Shown here in pieces: positions 27,498 to 35,585 of a stretch of DNA of 64,000 nucleotides. The position numbers were made by a program, and so were the translations under genes. The first letter of the stretch is position 1. Each line of letters starts with the position of its first letter. Source of the stretch: Marivivens sp. LCG002 (lineage in GTDB: Bacteria; Pseudomonadota; Alphaproteobacteria; Rhodobacterales; Rhodobacteraceae); the NCBI RefSeq assembly GCF_030264275.1, contig NZ_CP127165.1:1538001-1602000 (forward strand), in the 5' to 3' direction. The notes below the pieces were generated by a model. It saw nothing but the letters and a program-made list of their open reading frames with translations. It did not search any database and was not told the DNA's origin.

Positions 27498-28142
27498 TCA
27501 ATTCGACGCGGTCTCGGCCGCGCCCAAGGCAACCATGGCCCCTTCCACGCGCTGGCTCAAGCCCCTCGCAACCTCGGCGTCCTCCAGAATAGCCTGGAAC
27601 TTGCCGCGCGCGGTCTCGATGTCCCCCGCCTTCACATAGGCCAAAGCCACCTGCTCTTGCGCCAAGAGCCGATAAGGATGACCGGGATTGAGGTAGAGCC
27701 CTAGCGCCAGCTCGAGATCGGCAGGCGCAAGGCCATCGGCCTCCAGAAGCACCATCTTGAAGCCCGCAACATCGCGGTAAATCTGCGGCGCGCTGTCGTC
27801 CCCCGCCACGGCGGCAAAGGCCTCGCGTGCTTTGTCCCTCTCGCCCAGATCGACAAAACTCGCCGCTTCAAGAAGCGCGCTGACCACATGGGGTTCAAGC
27901 GCCGCCAGAGCTGCGGCACGGCCCTCGGGCTCGTTCACTTCCATCGCCGCAAGAACGGCGTCGCCCTTGGCCTGCGCAGCCGCTTCGCGGCTCGCCTTCT
28001 GGTATTCGGTCCAAGCCGCACCGCCGACGATTCCGGCGACGACAAGACCCGCGATCCAGCCATATTTCCTGAAATAGGCAAAGAGCTGATCACGGCGGAC
28101 CTCTTCGGTCACCTCGTCGATAAAGCTTTCGTTGTTGCTCAT
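27498..28142 (-). CDS. YfgM-like membrane-anchored TPR protein
   Basis: A 214-residue protein with a short cytoplasmic N-terminus, one transmembrane helix (YGWIAGLVVAGIVGGAAW, about 28-45), then a helical Ala-rich periplasmic TPR-like region (AQEQVALAYVKAGDIETARG). YfgM proteins act as periplasmic chaperones at the Sec translocon, and the gene next to bamB and der is the usual site. An Atm1-type exporter gene lies upstream on the same strand. Confidence 0.88.
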   Translation of the reverse strand: MSNNESFIDEVTEEVRRDQLFAYFRKYGWIAGLVVAGIVGGAAWTEYQKASREAAAQAKGDAVLAAMEVNEPEGRAAALAALEPHVVSALLEAASFVDLGERDKAREAFAAVAGDDSAPQIYRDVAGFKMVLLEADGLAPADLELALGLYLNPGHPYRLLAQEQVALAYVKAGDIETARGKFQAILEDAEVARGLSQRVEGAMVALGAAETASN

Positions 28143-28243
28143 CTTATCCCCTGCCCACGGCCTTCCAAAGAGTTGTTGCGCACTTCATACCGTGAAGCGG
28201 CAAGGATTGCCAAGTCCCGCGCGACCCAAAGAGCAAATGCTTG

Positions 28244-28298
28244 CCTTTGTGACTGAAATATACCGGGGGAGCCGCACCGCGGCGGGGGCAGAACCCCC
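28244..28298 (+). repeat. Rhodobacterales intergenic palindromic repeat, copy 2
   Basis: CCTTTGTGACTGAAATATAC, then CGGGGGAGCCGCACCGCGGC and GGGGGCAGAACCCCC. Same skeleton as the copy at 23175: CCTTTGTG, AAATAT.CCGGGGGAG, a variable GC-rich hairpin, and GGGGGCAGA.CCCCC. It lies 14 bases beyond the stop of the ABC exporter and may also end its transcript. Confidence 0.75.
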
Positions 28299-28311
28299 AA
28301 AAACGCAGGTC

Positions 28312-30129
28312 TCAGGCGGCCTCGTCCTCGCTTTCCTGACGCTGCCACAACTGTGCATAGCGCCCACCTTGTGCAAGGAGCGCCTCATGGGTGCCGTCTT
28401 CGATGATGATCCCGTTCTCGAGCACCACGATCTTGTCCGCATCGGCAATGGTCGACAAACGGTGTGCGATGGTGATCACCGTGCGCCCCTTGCCCATGGC
28501 CTTGAGTTCGGCTTGAATCTCCCGCTCGGTGCCCGTATCGAGCGCCGAGGTGGCTTCATCGAGCAAAAGGATCGGCGGGTTCTTCAAGAGCGTGCGGGCA
28601 ATGCCGACCCGCTGCTTCTCGCCCCCCGAAAGCTTGAGCCCCCGCTCGCCGACCGTCGTCTCGTATCCCTGCGGTAGCGACAGGATGAAATCATGGATTT
28701 TGGCGGATTTTGCGGCAGCCACGATCTCGTCGAAACCGGCCGATGGACGCCCATAGGCGATGTTATAGCGGATCGTATCGTTGAAGAGCACCGTGTCCTG
28801 AGGCACGACACCGATCTGCGCATGAAGGCTCTCTTGTGTGACGTCCCGCACATCCTGCCCGTCGATCAACAAAGCCCCGCCCGTCACGTCGTAAAAGCGG
28901 AACAAGAGCCGCCCGATGGTGGACTTGCCCGACCCCGAAGAGCCGACGATCGCCACCGTCTGCCCACCCGCCACATCGAGCGAAACATCATGCAAGATCG
29001 GGCGCTCTGCCTCATAGGCAAAGGAGACCTGACGCAATTCGATCCGCCCTTTTTCGACCGCAAGCGGCTTTGCATCAGGGCTGTCGACGACTTCGGCGGG
29101 CTGATCGAGAAGCTCGAACATATCGCCCATATCGATGAGCGCCTGACGGATCTCGCGATAGACCGTTCCAAGGAAATTGAGCGGCATGGTGATCTGGATC
29201 ATATAGGCGTTGACCATGACGAACTCGCCCACGCTCAAAGAGCCGTCCTGCACGCCCATGGCCGCCATAACCATCACCGCGACAAGCCCCGAGGTAATCA
29301 GAAACGACTGACCGAAATTGAGAAAAGCCAACGAATAGTTGGTTTTGACCGCCGCTTCCGCATAAAGCTCCATCGCCCGATCATAGCGCGAGGACTCCCA
29401 TTTCTCGGCGCCGAAATATTTGACCGTTTCAAAGTTGAGGAGACTGTCGATCGCCTTTTGGTTGGCGTCGGTGTCCTGCTCGTTCATCTTCTTGCGGATT
29501 TTGACCCGCCATTCGGTGACGCGGAACGTAAACACCACATAGGCCGCAATGGTGCCGACAACCACCGCCAGATACCAGACATCGAAAATGAAAAAGAGCA
29601 CGGCCGAAATCATGATGAGTTCAAGCAGCAGCGGCCCCATCGAAAAGAGAAGGAACCGCAAAAGGAAATCGACGCCCTTGACCCCGCGTTCGATGATCCG
29701 GCTCAGTCCGCCCGTTTTGCGCGTGATGTGATACCGCATCGAAAGCCGATGGATATGCTCGAAGGTTTCAAGCGCAAGCTGGCGCAGGGCGCGTTGCCCG
29801 ACACGGGTGAAAATCACATCGCGAAGCTGTTGAAAGCCGACGTTCATAAGCCGCGCAAGGCCGTAAGCGACGGTCAGCCCGACAGCCCCGAGGCCAAGCA
29901 CGCCGAGCGGCCCGTCGACCCCGAGCGAGTCCACCGCCTGTTGATAGAGAAGCGGCGTGCCCACCGCGATCAACTTGGCCAGAAAGAGAACCGAAAGCGA
30001 GGCGATCACGCGGCGATGGATCCAGCGCTCGCCCTCGGGCCAAAGATAGGGCGCAACCCGCTTGATGACCTTGGCCCCTTGGACGCGGTCATTGTTCAGA
30101 TTGGCATCGGTTTTCGGAAGTCGGCGCAT
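28312..30129 (-). CDS. ABC exporter of the Atm1/HMT1 type
   Basis: Half-transporter of 605 residues: an N-terminal six-helix domain (VLFLAKLIAVGTPLLYQQAVDSLG, VLFFIFDVWYLAVVVGTIA) and a C-terminal ATPase with Walker A GSSGSGKST, signature LSGGEKQRVGIARTL, and Walker B ILLLDEATSALD. Closest in style to Atm1, which exports glutathione-bound sulfur or metal species for Fe-S cluster and metal homeostasis. The match rests on the DAN, RxxKYFGAE-like (VKYFGAEKWESSRYD) and NFGQSFLITSGL segments typical of that class. It probably works as a homodimer. Confidence 0.88.
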   Translation of the reverse strand: MRRLPKTDANLNNDRVQGAKVIKRVAPYLWPEGERWIHRRVIASLSVLFLAKLIAVGTPLLYQQAVDSLGVDGPLGVLGLGAVGLTVAYGLARLMNVGFQQLRDVIFTRVGQRALRQLALETFEHIHRLSMRYHITRKTGGLSRIIERGVKGVDFLLRFLLFSMGPLLLELIMISAVLFFIFDVWYLAVVVGTIAAYVVFTFRVTEWRVKIRKKMNEQDTDANQKAIDSLLNFETVKYFGAEKWESSRYDRAMELYAEAAVKTNYSLAFLNFGQSFLITSGLVAVMVMAAMGVQDGSLSVGEFVMVNAYMIQITMPLNFLGTVYREIRQALIDMGDMFELLDQPAEVVDSPDAKPLAVEKGRIELRQVSFAYEAERPILHDVSLDVAGGQTVAIVGSSGSGKSTIGRLLFRFYDVTGGALLIDGQDVRDVTQESLHAQIGVVPQDTVLFNDTIRYNIAYGRPSAGFDEIVAAAKSAKIHDFILSLPQGYETTVGERGLKLSGGEKQRVGIARTLLKNPPILLLDEATSALDTGTEREIQAELKAMGKGRTVITIAHRLSTIADADKIVVLENGIIIEDGTHEALLAQGGRYAQLWQRQESEDEAA

Positions 30130-30186
30130 GGGGGCTCCTCTGGTTGTCCAGAACCTATGCCCCCATATGCCGATTGACCAGACCCG

Positions 30187-31548
30187 CTAGCGCGATTGCT
30201 CGCCATCGAGCACGGGTAGGACGAAAATCTGACCCGGATAGATAAGATCGGGATCGCGGATCTTATCACGGTTCGCGTCAAAGACTTCGACGTAAAGGAT
30301 ACCGTCGCCATAGCGCTCTTTTGCAATGGCCCAGAGCGTATGGCCCTGTTGCACGGTCTTCATCGCCACTTTGAAATCGGGGTTTGATGTCTCTTCGCTC
30401 AGCGCTTCGGCAATGCGCTCGGGCGCTTCCCGCTTGAAGGGCGACTCGACACGCGAGACGACCTTGCCGTCGGGGCCGATGTGATCGACCCGGAGCGTAT
30501 AGACACCCGCCGCCACATTCGGGAGCGTCGCGCTCCAACGGCCTTCGGCAATATCGGCCGAGGCGATAGAGGTGTTGTTGAGGTAAATCTGGACGAGCCC
30601 CTCGCCGCCTGCACGGCCGCTCAGGATCACCGCGCCGCTCGGATCATAGGAAATTGTGTCGAGCGTCACATTTGCGACCGTCACAGCATCATCGCTCTGG
30701 GACTGGACCACTCGCACACCGCTTTCATCGGCTGCGATGATGGTCGGCGCAGTGCTCTCTTGGGATGTCTGCTCTTGGGCGGTGCTCTCTTGCGCAGCGG
30801 GAGCGGCAGCAACCTCGGCGGCAACGGCGGTCGCTGGCTCTGCGCTCGGACTTGCCGCTTCGGCAACAGTGGTTTCCTCGCCCTGCGCAGGCGCTTGTGC
30901 TGTCTGTTCCGCTTCTGGCTCGGTGGTGGGAGCGGCCTCGGTGGCCTCGGTCGTCGCAGCCGTCTCGGTCGTAACTTCTGCTACCACCGTTTCCGTCGCA
31001 GCGTCTGTCGCCGCTTCGGTTGTTTGAGGCTCGGCGCTCGGCGACTCGGACGCAGGCTCGACCGTTTCGGCTTCGGTCTCGGCGCTTGCCACCTGCTCGG
31101 CCATGGTCGGAGCCACAAAGAAGGTGACTTCCGAGGCGACTTTCTCGCCCTCGGGGTCCGCGAGAAGCGAGAGCGTGCGCGGCTTGTCCGACGGCGTGAT
31201 CTCGACCAAAGCGGCAAAAGCCCCGTCTGCATCCGCCGTGACGCGGGCAATCGCGAAACCGTCGAGAAGGACATCGACGTCCCACCCTGCAACAGCGCGC
31301 CCCGTAATGACGGAAAGCCCGTCAAGCTCGATCCTGACGTTATCGAACCGCGGCGTGGTCTCGGCCGCCTTTTGCGGCGCAGCTTCGGGCGACGCTTGAG
31401 AGGCTGTCTGAACGGTTTCGACTGGCGCTTGGGGCGCCGAGGCCTTGATCCGTTCGTTGATGAAATAGAGAGCGACTGCTCCGGTCACGGCAACGACCGC
31501 AGCACCTGCCGCGATCTGGCCCTTTCCCCAACCCGCATTTGTTGTCAC
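30187..31548 (-). CDS. LysM-domain cell-wall-associated protein
   Basis: A 453-residue protein anchored by one N-terminal helix (IAAGAAVVAVTGAVALYFI). Two Ig-like/BON-like beta regions (RIELDGLSVITGRAVAGW, and GRAGGEGLVQIYLNNTSI) flank a long low-complexity Ala/Glu/Thr linker at about 145-270. A LysM domain closes the protein (VQQGHTLWAIAKERYGDG to LIYPGQIFVLP), which binds peptidoglycan. It starts with GTG at 31548, AAGGA 8 bases upstream. Similar proteins are common in Rhodobacterales but lack a tested function. The linker probably spans the periplasm. Confidence 0.88.
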   Translation of the reverse strand: MTTNAGWGKGQIAAGAAVVAVTGAVALYFINERIKASAPQAPVETVQTASQASPEAAPQKAAETTPRFDNVRIELDGLSVITGRAVAGWDVDVLLDGFAIARVTADADGAFAALVEITPSDKPRTLSLLADPEGEKVASEVTFFVAPTMAEQVASAETEAETVEPASESPSAEPQTTEAATDAATETVVAEVTTETAATTEATEAAPTTEPEAEQTAQAPAQGEETTVAEAASPSAEPATAVAAEVAAAPAAQESTAQEQTSQESTAPTIIAADESGVRVVQSQSDDAVTVANVTLDTISYDPSGAVILSGRAGGEGLVQIYLNNTSIASADIAEGRWSATLPNVAAGVYTLRVDHIGPDGKVVSRVESPFKREAPERIAEALSEETSNPDFKVAMKTVQQGHTLWAIAKERYGDGILYVEVFDANRDKIRDPDLIYPGQIFVLPVLDGEQSR

Positions 31549-31589
31549 GCGGTTATCCTTCTGTCATGTGCCCGAGGCAAAAGGCCCCG

Positions 31590-31607
31590 TATTGTCAGCG
31601 GACAATA
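31590..31607. promoter_or_regulatory. Dyad between the divergent LysM and LOG genes
   Basis: TATTGTC-AGCG-GACAATA, a perfect 7-bp-arm inverted repeat in the 116-base divergent gap. Candidate operator; only symmetry and position support it. Confidence 0.35.
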
Positions 31608-31664
31608 ACAACGCCACAATCCGTGGTCAAAGATAACTCGCACTGTCCATGAAAAGAGGTTTGC

Positions 31665-32225
31665 ATGTCCGTCGTTCAAAAATCCGTTTGCGTTTACTGT
31701 GGGTCGCGCGATGGCCTTCGCGAAAGCTATGCACAGGCAGCGGAGCAGACGGGCGCGATGCTGGCAAAACGGAATTGGCGGCTTGTTTATGGCGCGGGGG
31801 ATGTCGGCCTTATGGGGCGTGTTGCGCGCAGCTGTCAGGCGGCGGGCGGCAAAACCTTTGGCGTGATCCCCGATCACCTCATGAAGTGGGAGGTGGGCAA
31901 GCGCGATCTTGATACCTTTGTCGTCACCGAAACCATGCATGAACGCAAAAAGGTCATGCTGATGAATGCCGATGCGGTCGTGATGCTTCCAGGTGGTGGC
32001 GGCTCGCTCGATGAATTCTTCGAAGCGCTGACATGGCGGCAGCTCGGACTTCACAGCAAGCCTATTTTCCTTTTGAATACAGATGGCTACTGGGATCTCC
32101 TCAAGCAAATGATGAACCAGATCGTCAGCGAAGGCTTTGCAGGCGAAAACATCCTCGGTTTTGTGACCGAAGTCTCGGATGTTCAAAGTCTGGAAGAGGC
32201 GCTTGCAAAGGCGTTGGCTGCCTGA
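31665..32225 (+). CDS. LOG-family (TIGR00730) nucleotide phosphoribohydrolase
   Basis: A 186-residue Rossmann-fold protein. It begins with a C-type start (VCVYCGSRDGLRESYAQAA) and carries LVYGAGDVGLMGRVA, the MHERKKVM helix, and the phosphate-binding LPGGGGSLDEFFE with the catalytic Glu. The family splits cytokinin-like N6-modified AMP into base and ribose phosphate, and bacterial members also act on AMP. AAAGAGG precedes the ATG. Gene lies alone, divergent from the LysM gene and convergent with the chemoreceptor. Confidence 0.92.
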   Translation: MSVVQKSVCVYCGSRDGLRESYAQAAEQTGAMLAKRNWRLVYGAGDVGLMGRVARSCQAAGGKTFGVIPDHLMKWEVGKRDLDTFVVTETMHERKKVMLMNADAVVMLPGGGGSLDEFFEALTWRQLGLHSKPIFLLNTDGYWDLLKQMMNQIVSEGFAGENILGFVTEVSDVQSLEEALAKALAA

Positions 32226-32237
32226 GCCCGTAATAGC

Positions 32238-32267
32238 CCCCTCCCGAACCTTGGGCGGGGGGTCTTC
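32238..32267 (+). terminator. Possible terminator after the LOG gene
   Basis: GCCCCCTCCC and GGGCGGGGGGT can pair imperfectly around GAACCTT, followed by CTTCT. Weak T tract, so tentative. Confidence 0.45.
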
Positions 32268-34085
32268 TCAGGCCGCCATAGACGCAAGGCTCTGCATCTC
32301 CTGATCAAGCCGCGAGGTGGCCGAGTTGATCGTTGCAACTGCTTGGTTTTGCTGGGCGCTGATGTCGGTCAGATAGCGAATGATTTCAGCCATTTCGACC
32401 GCACTTTGGGCAATTCCGCTGAGCATTTCGCCGCTGTTCTGGACAATCTCGACGCCGTTTTCGATCTCGATACCCGACTCCGCGATGAGCGTGCTGACAT
32501 CGGCGGCGGCTTTTGCGGACCGCGAGGCAAGCTGCTGGACTTCGCTTGCCACGACGGCAAAGCCCCGACCCGCCACACCTGCGCGTGCTGCTTCTACCCG
32601 CGCATTGAGCGCCAGAAGGTTGGTTTGAAAGGCGATTTCGTCGATGATCGCCACAATGGATTTGATCTGGCCCGCAACCGCGCTGATCCGCGTCATTGCA
32701 TCAACCGCGCTCTCGACGACGGCGCGTCCCTCTCTGGCACGCGCAAGCATATGTTTGGCGTGACTGTCGGCCTGAGAGGTGCTTGTCGCCGATGACGACA
32801 CCGACGCCGCAAGCTCCTCGGTCGAGGCAGCAGTATGTTCAAGGTCTTCCGCGATCCGTTGTGCACGCTTATTGGCTTCGAGCGCCCGTTCGCGAAGGCT
32901 CTGGAGCGCGGCCTTTTCCTGCTCCATTTTCGCTTTTTGGTCTTCGCGGATCGCGCGTGTTTCATCGCGGAACATGGCAAGCGTGCGGATGATCTGGCTC
33001 AGATCGTTCTGCCCTGCCTTGGGCAGTTTGGCATCGAGATCCCCCGAAATCATCTTCTTGGAGGCTTCGACGACCTCGCGCATCACGCTGCTCTGGATAC
33101 CGGCAAAGGCGATCATCGTGCCGCCGACGATCACGATGGCCGTAGCGCAGACAAGAAACGTGAGATACAGATCGCGTTTCGCCGTGGTCGAAATCTCGTC
33201 AAGACGGGCGGAAAGCGCGGCGACCAGTTCTTGCTCGAACCCGTAGAGAAGCTCGAGCCGAGCGGTCGAGGCGGCAAAGAACGCGGAGCCGGTAAAACGA
33301 TCAAAGGATTGCGCGAGAAGCGCAGTGCGCATCGTTTCGAGCGATTGGTTCTCTGCCGAGCCGAAAAGCCGCGACAGGATGTTTTGGCCGATGGGGCCCG
33401 AGGTCCGTTCGAACCGTGCAAGATAAATGTCTTGGGCAGCGACCTGATTGACATAGCCCACCAAGCCCTGCGTCCCGAAACCACCCGAATTCAAAGCACG
33501 TGCGCCCAACGCGCGTTCAAGTCCCCCCGCCTCTTTGGCCCTCAAAAATGTTCCGACATTGCTCAGTTCGGTCACGAGGTCGAGGGAGACGTCGACGTCA
33601 TAAAGCGTGATCAGCTCTTCCACGATTGCCGAATAGCGCCCGAGAAGTGCATCGGCGTCGATCGACAAAGACTGGACATCCTTGCGAAGCGGCGCGAGCG
33701 TTTCGAGGTCCTCGAGAACGAACCAAGCGGTTTTGTGTAATGCACTGCCCGCCTCGATCTGGGCGGCGCTTTCGACGAACCCCGAAAGTTTGGCATCTGT
33801 CTCGCGGCGCTGGTTCTCAAGCTCGGCGCCGAAGTTGGCCCCTTTGGAGGCGATGAAAACGGCCGACATGCCGCGTTCTTTCTGAAGCTCGTGTGCCAGC
33901 GCTCCGCCCAATTGCGAGAGTTCGACAACCTCAGCAAGGCGGTCCGCTTCGCGCGTGACCGCAAACCTGTCCATCCCGAGCGAAATCGCAAAGGCAAGCG
34001 CGAGCAGGAGCGACACCCCACCGATAAGAGCATAGGCGCCCAGAACAGAGATATTCAGGACAAGCTTGCGAAGTTGGGCATGCAT
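32268..34085 (-). CDS. Methyl-accepting chemotaxis protein with NIT sensor domain
   Basis: A 605-residue chemoreceptor: membrane helix 1 (~15-38), a periplasmic NIT domain ([20 protein letters not shown], then [15 protein letters not shown]), helix 2 near 310-330 ([19 protein letters not shown]), a HAMP domain ([20 protein letters not shown]), and a signalling domain with hairpin tip [21 protein letters not shown] domains are linked to nitrate and nitrite sensing. The protein ends soon after the signalling helices ([13 protein letters not shown]) with no CheR/CheB tether pentapeptide. No che genes lie nearby. Confidence 0.93.
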   Translation of the reverse strand: MHAQLRKLVLNISVLGAYALIGGVSLLLALAFAISLGMDRFAVTREADRLAEVVELSQLGGALAHELQKERGMSAVFIASKGANFGAELENQRRETDAKLSGFVESAAQIEAGSALHKTAWFVLEDLETLAPLRKDVQSLSIDADALLGRYSAIVEELITLYDVDVSLDLVTELSNVGTFLRAKEAGGLERALGARALNSGGFGTQGLVGYVNQVAAQDIYLARFERTSGPIGQNILSRLFGSAENQSLETMRTALLAQSFDRFTGSAFFAASTARLELLYGFEQELVAALSARLDEISTTAKRDLYLTFLVCATAIVIVGGTMIAFAGIQSSVMREVVEASKKMISGDLDAKLPKAGQNDLSQIIRTLAMFRDETRAIREDQKAKMEQEKAALQSLRERALEANKRAQRIAEDLEHTAASTEELAASVSSSATSTSQADSHAKHMLARAREGRAVVESAVDAMTRISAVAGQIKSIVAIIDEIAFQTNLLALNARVEAARAGVAGRGFAVVASEVQQLASRSAKAAADVSTLIAESGIEIENGVEIVQNSGEMLSGIAQSAVEMAEIIRYLTDISAQQNQAVATINSATSRLDQEMQSLASMAA

Positions 34086-34190
34086 CGGGATGTTCTTCCT
34101 TTGGGGGACCGATTGGTCACGATTACCGAAGGACTAGAACGACAATTCGTCGATGAAATTTAATCGGATAACGATATGGAACAAAAATAA

Positions 34191-34220
34191 AAAAGGCCGG
34201 ACATCTGTCCGGCCTTTTCT
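34191..34220. terminator. Bidirectional-looking terminator after sodB
   Basis: AAAAGGCCGGAC-ATCT-GTCCGGCCTTTT, a perfect 12-bp stem. Read on the minus strand it follows sodB and runs into TTTTTTATTTTTG. Confidence 0.95.
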
Positions 34221-34239
34221 TTGTGGTTCCGACTGAAAA

Positions 34240-34839
34240 TCAGAGGCGCGAGGCCACGTTTTCCCAGTTCACCAGATTGTCGAGGAAGTTGGTGAGATAA
34301 GCGGGACGCTTGTTGCGGAAGTCGATGTAGTAGGAATGCTCCCAGACGTCACAGCCAAGAAGCGTGGTTTGGCCGAAGCAGAGCGGGTTGACGCCGTTCT
34401 CGGTCTTGGTGACCTTGAGCGCGCCGTCCTTATCCTTGACCAGCCAAGCCCAGCCCGAGCCGAACTGACCAGCACCGGCAGCGGAGAACTGCTTTTTGAA
34501 TTCGTCGACCGAACCGAACGACTCGACCAGAGCCTTTTCCAGATCGCCCGGCATTTTCGACTCGCCCGGTCCCATCATTTCCCAGAACTGGTTGTGGTTC
34601 CAAAGCTGCGAGATGTTGTTGAAGATGCCGTTCTGGGCAACTGCGGTCGGGTTATAGGTGCCGACGATGATCTCTTCGAGGGTCTTGCCTTCCCACTCGG
34701 TGCCAGCGATTGCGGCGTTCCCGTTGGTCACATAGGCGTTGTGGTGAAGATCGTGGTGAAACTCGAGCGTTTCAGCCGACATGCCCTTGGAGGCAAGAGC
34801 GTCGTGAGCATAAGGAAGATCGGGCAGCGAGAAAGACAT
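34240..34839 (-). CDS. sodB: Superoxide dismutase, Fe/Mn family
   Basis: Converts superoxide to oxygen and hydrogen peroxide. The 199-residue protein has metal ligands in LEFHHDLHHNAYV, WNHNQFW and DVWEHSYYIDFRNKRPAYL. GAGQFGSGWAWL favours the iron-type subgroup, though metal choice cannot be fixed by eye. No signal peptide, so cytoplasmic. The ATG at 34839 with AGGGGAC upstream gives the family start MSFSLPDLPYAHDAL; the longer frame to 34893 is not needed. Confidence 0.96.
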   Translation of the reverse strand: MSFSLPDLPYAHDALASKGMSAETLEFHHDLHHNAYVTNGNAAIAGTEWEGKTLEEIIVGTYNPTAVAQNGIFNNISQLWNHNQFWEMMGPGESKMPGDLEKALVESFGSVDEFKKQFSAAGAGQFGSGWAWLVKDKDGALKVTKTENGVNPLCFGQTTLLGCDVWEHSYYIDFRNKRPAYLTNFLDNLVNWENVASRL

Positions 34840-34970
34840 TTTCAAAGTCCCCTGTTTTGAAGTTGCATTGCTGTGCCGTAACAAAGCGCACATGAGCGCG
34901 GCGTCAAGGTCTTATCGTAAAACACATGGCATCTTGGAAGGTTCCAAGCGAATTGGAAGGCCTGTCACGC

Positions 34971-34997
34971 AAACGGCGCCCCGTTGGGACGCCGTTT
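34971..34997 (-). terminator. Probable terminator of the sarcosine oxidase operon
   Basis: AAACGGCG and CGCCGTTT can pair across CCCCGTTGGGA, 22 bases past the soxG stop. The T tract on the minus strand is short, so strength is uncertain. Confidence 0.6.
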
Positions 34998-35018
34998 GAT
35001 CTTTAAAGGTGCTCTGGC

Positions 35019-35585
35019 TCAGAGCGCGTCGACTGCGCCCGCCTCGGCCGAAACCTCAAGAAGGCGATAGACATAGTCAGCAACAGAACGGAAGCAGACC
35101 ACATTGAACCCGCCTTCGGCATCAAGCCAGAAGGCCGCAGCAACTTGGCCAAGGCGCGAGCGGCGGAACATGCCTGCGGTGAACACATCCTTGTGGAAAT
35201 CCACGGGCGCGTTCTTGGACATGACCTCGTGAGCGCCTGCACCCGACAGACGCATGAACCCGCGCGCATCCGATACGTTGACGGCAAGGTGATGCTCGGC
35301 CTTCATCGTCTCGGAGATCGTCGCCACAGCGCTCTCGGCTTCGGCATAGGGCACAAAGAGCAAAAGCTCGTCCGGCGACATCCACGCCGCACCCTTACCG
35401 CCCGCAACATTCGCGGTGCGAAGCTCGGGCACGCCCTGCCCTGTGACGGCCTTGACCGCCTTGGCCAGAGCCTTGGAGGAGAGGTCGCCGCGCAGGCTGA
35501 TCATCCCTTGGAGACCCATATCCTCGAGCGTGAGGCCGCCGATGTTCGTCTTGGCACCGCCAAGTGGAGTGACTGCATTAGACAT
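35019..35585 (-). CDS. soxG: Sarcosine oxidase subunit gamma
   Basis: Small structural subunit of heterotetrameric sarcosine oxidase. The 188-residue protein matches the GcvT-related gamma fold (GLQGMISLRGDL, PDELLLFVPY, DARGFMRLSGAGAHEVMSK, FRRSRLGQVAAAFWL). The ATG at 35585 overlaps the end of soxA by 8 bases, which fixes the start over the longer frame. Last gene of soxBDAG. Confidence 0.95.
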   Translation of the reverse strand: MSNAVTPLGGAKTNIGGLTLEDMGLQGMISLRGDLSSKALAKAVKAVTGQGVPELRTANVAGGKGAAWMSPDELLLFVPYAEAESAVATISETMKAEHHLAVNVSDARGFMRLSGAGAHEVMSKNAPVDFHKDVFTAGMFRRSRLGQVAAAFWLDAEGGFNVVCFRSVADYVYRLLEVSAEAGAVDAL

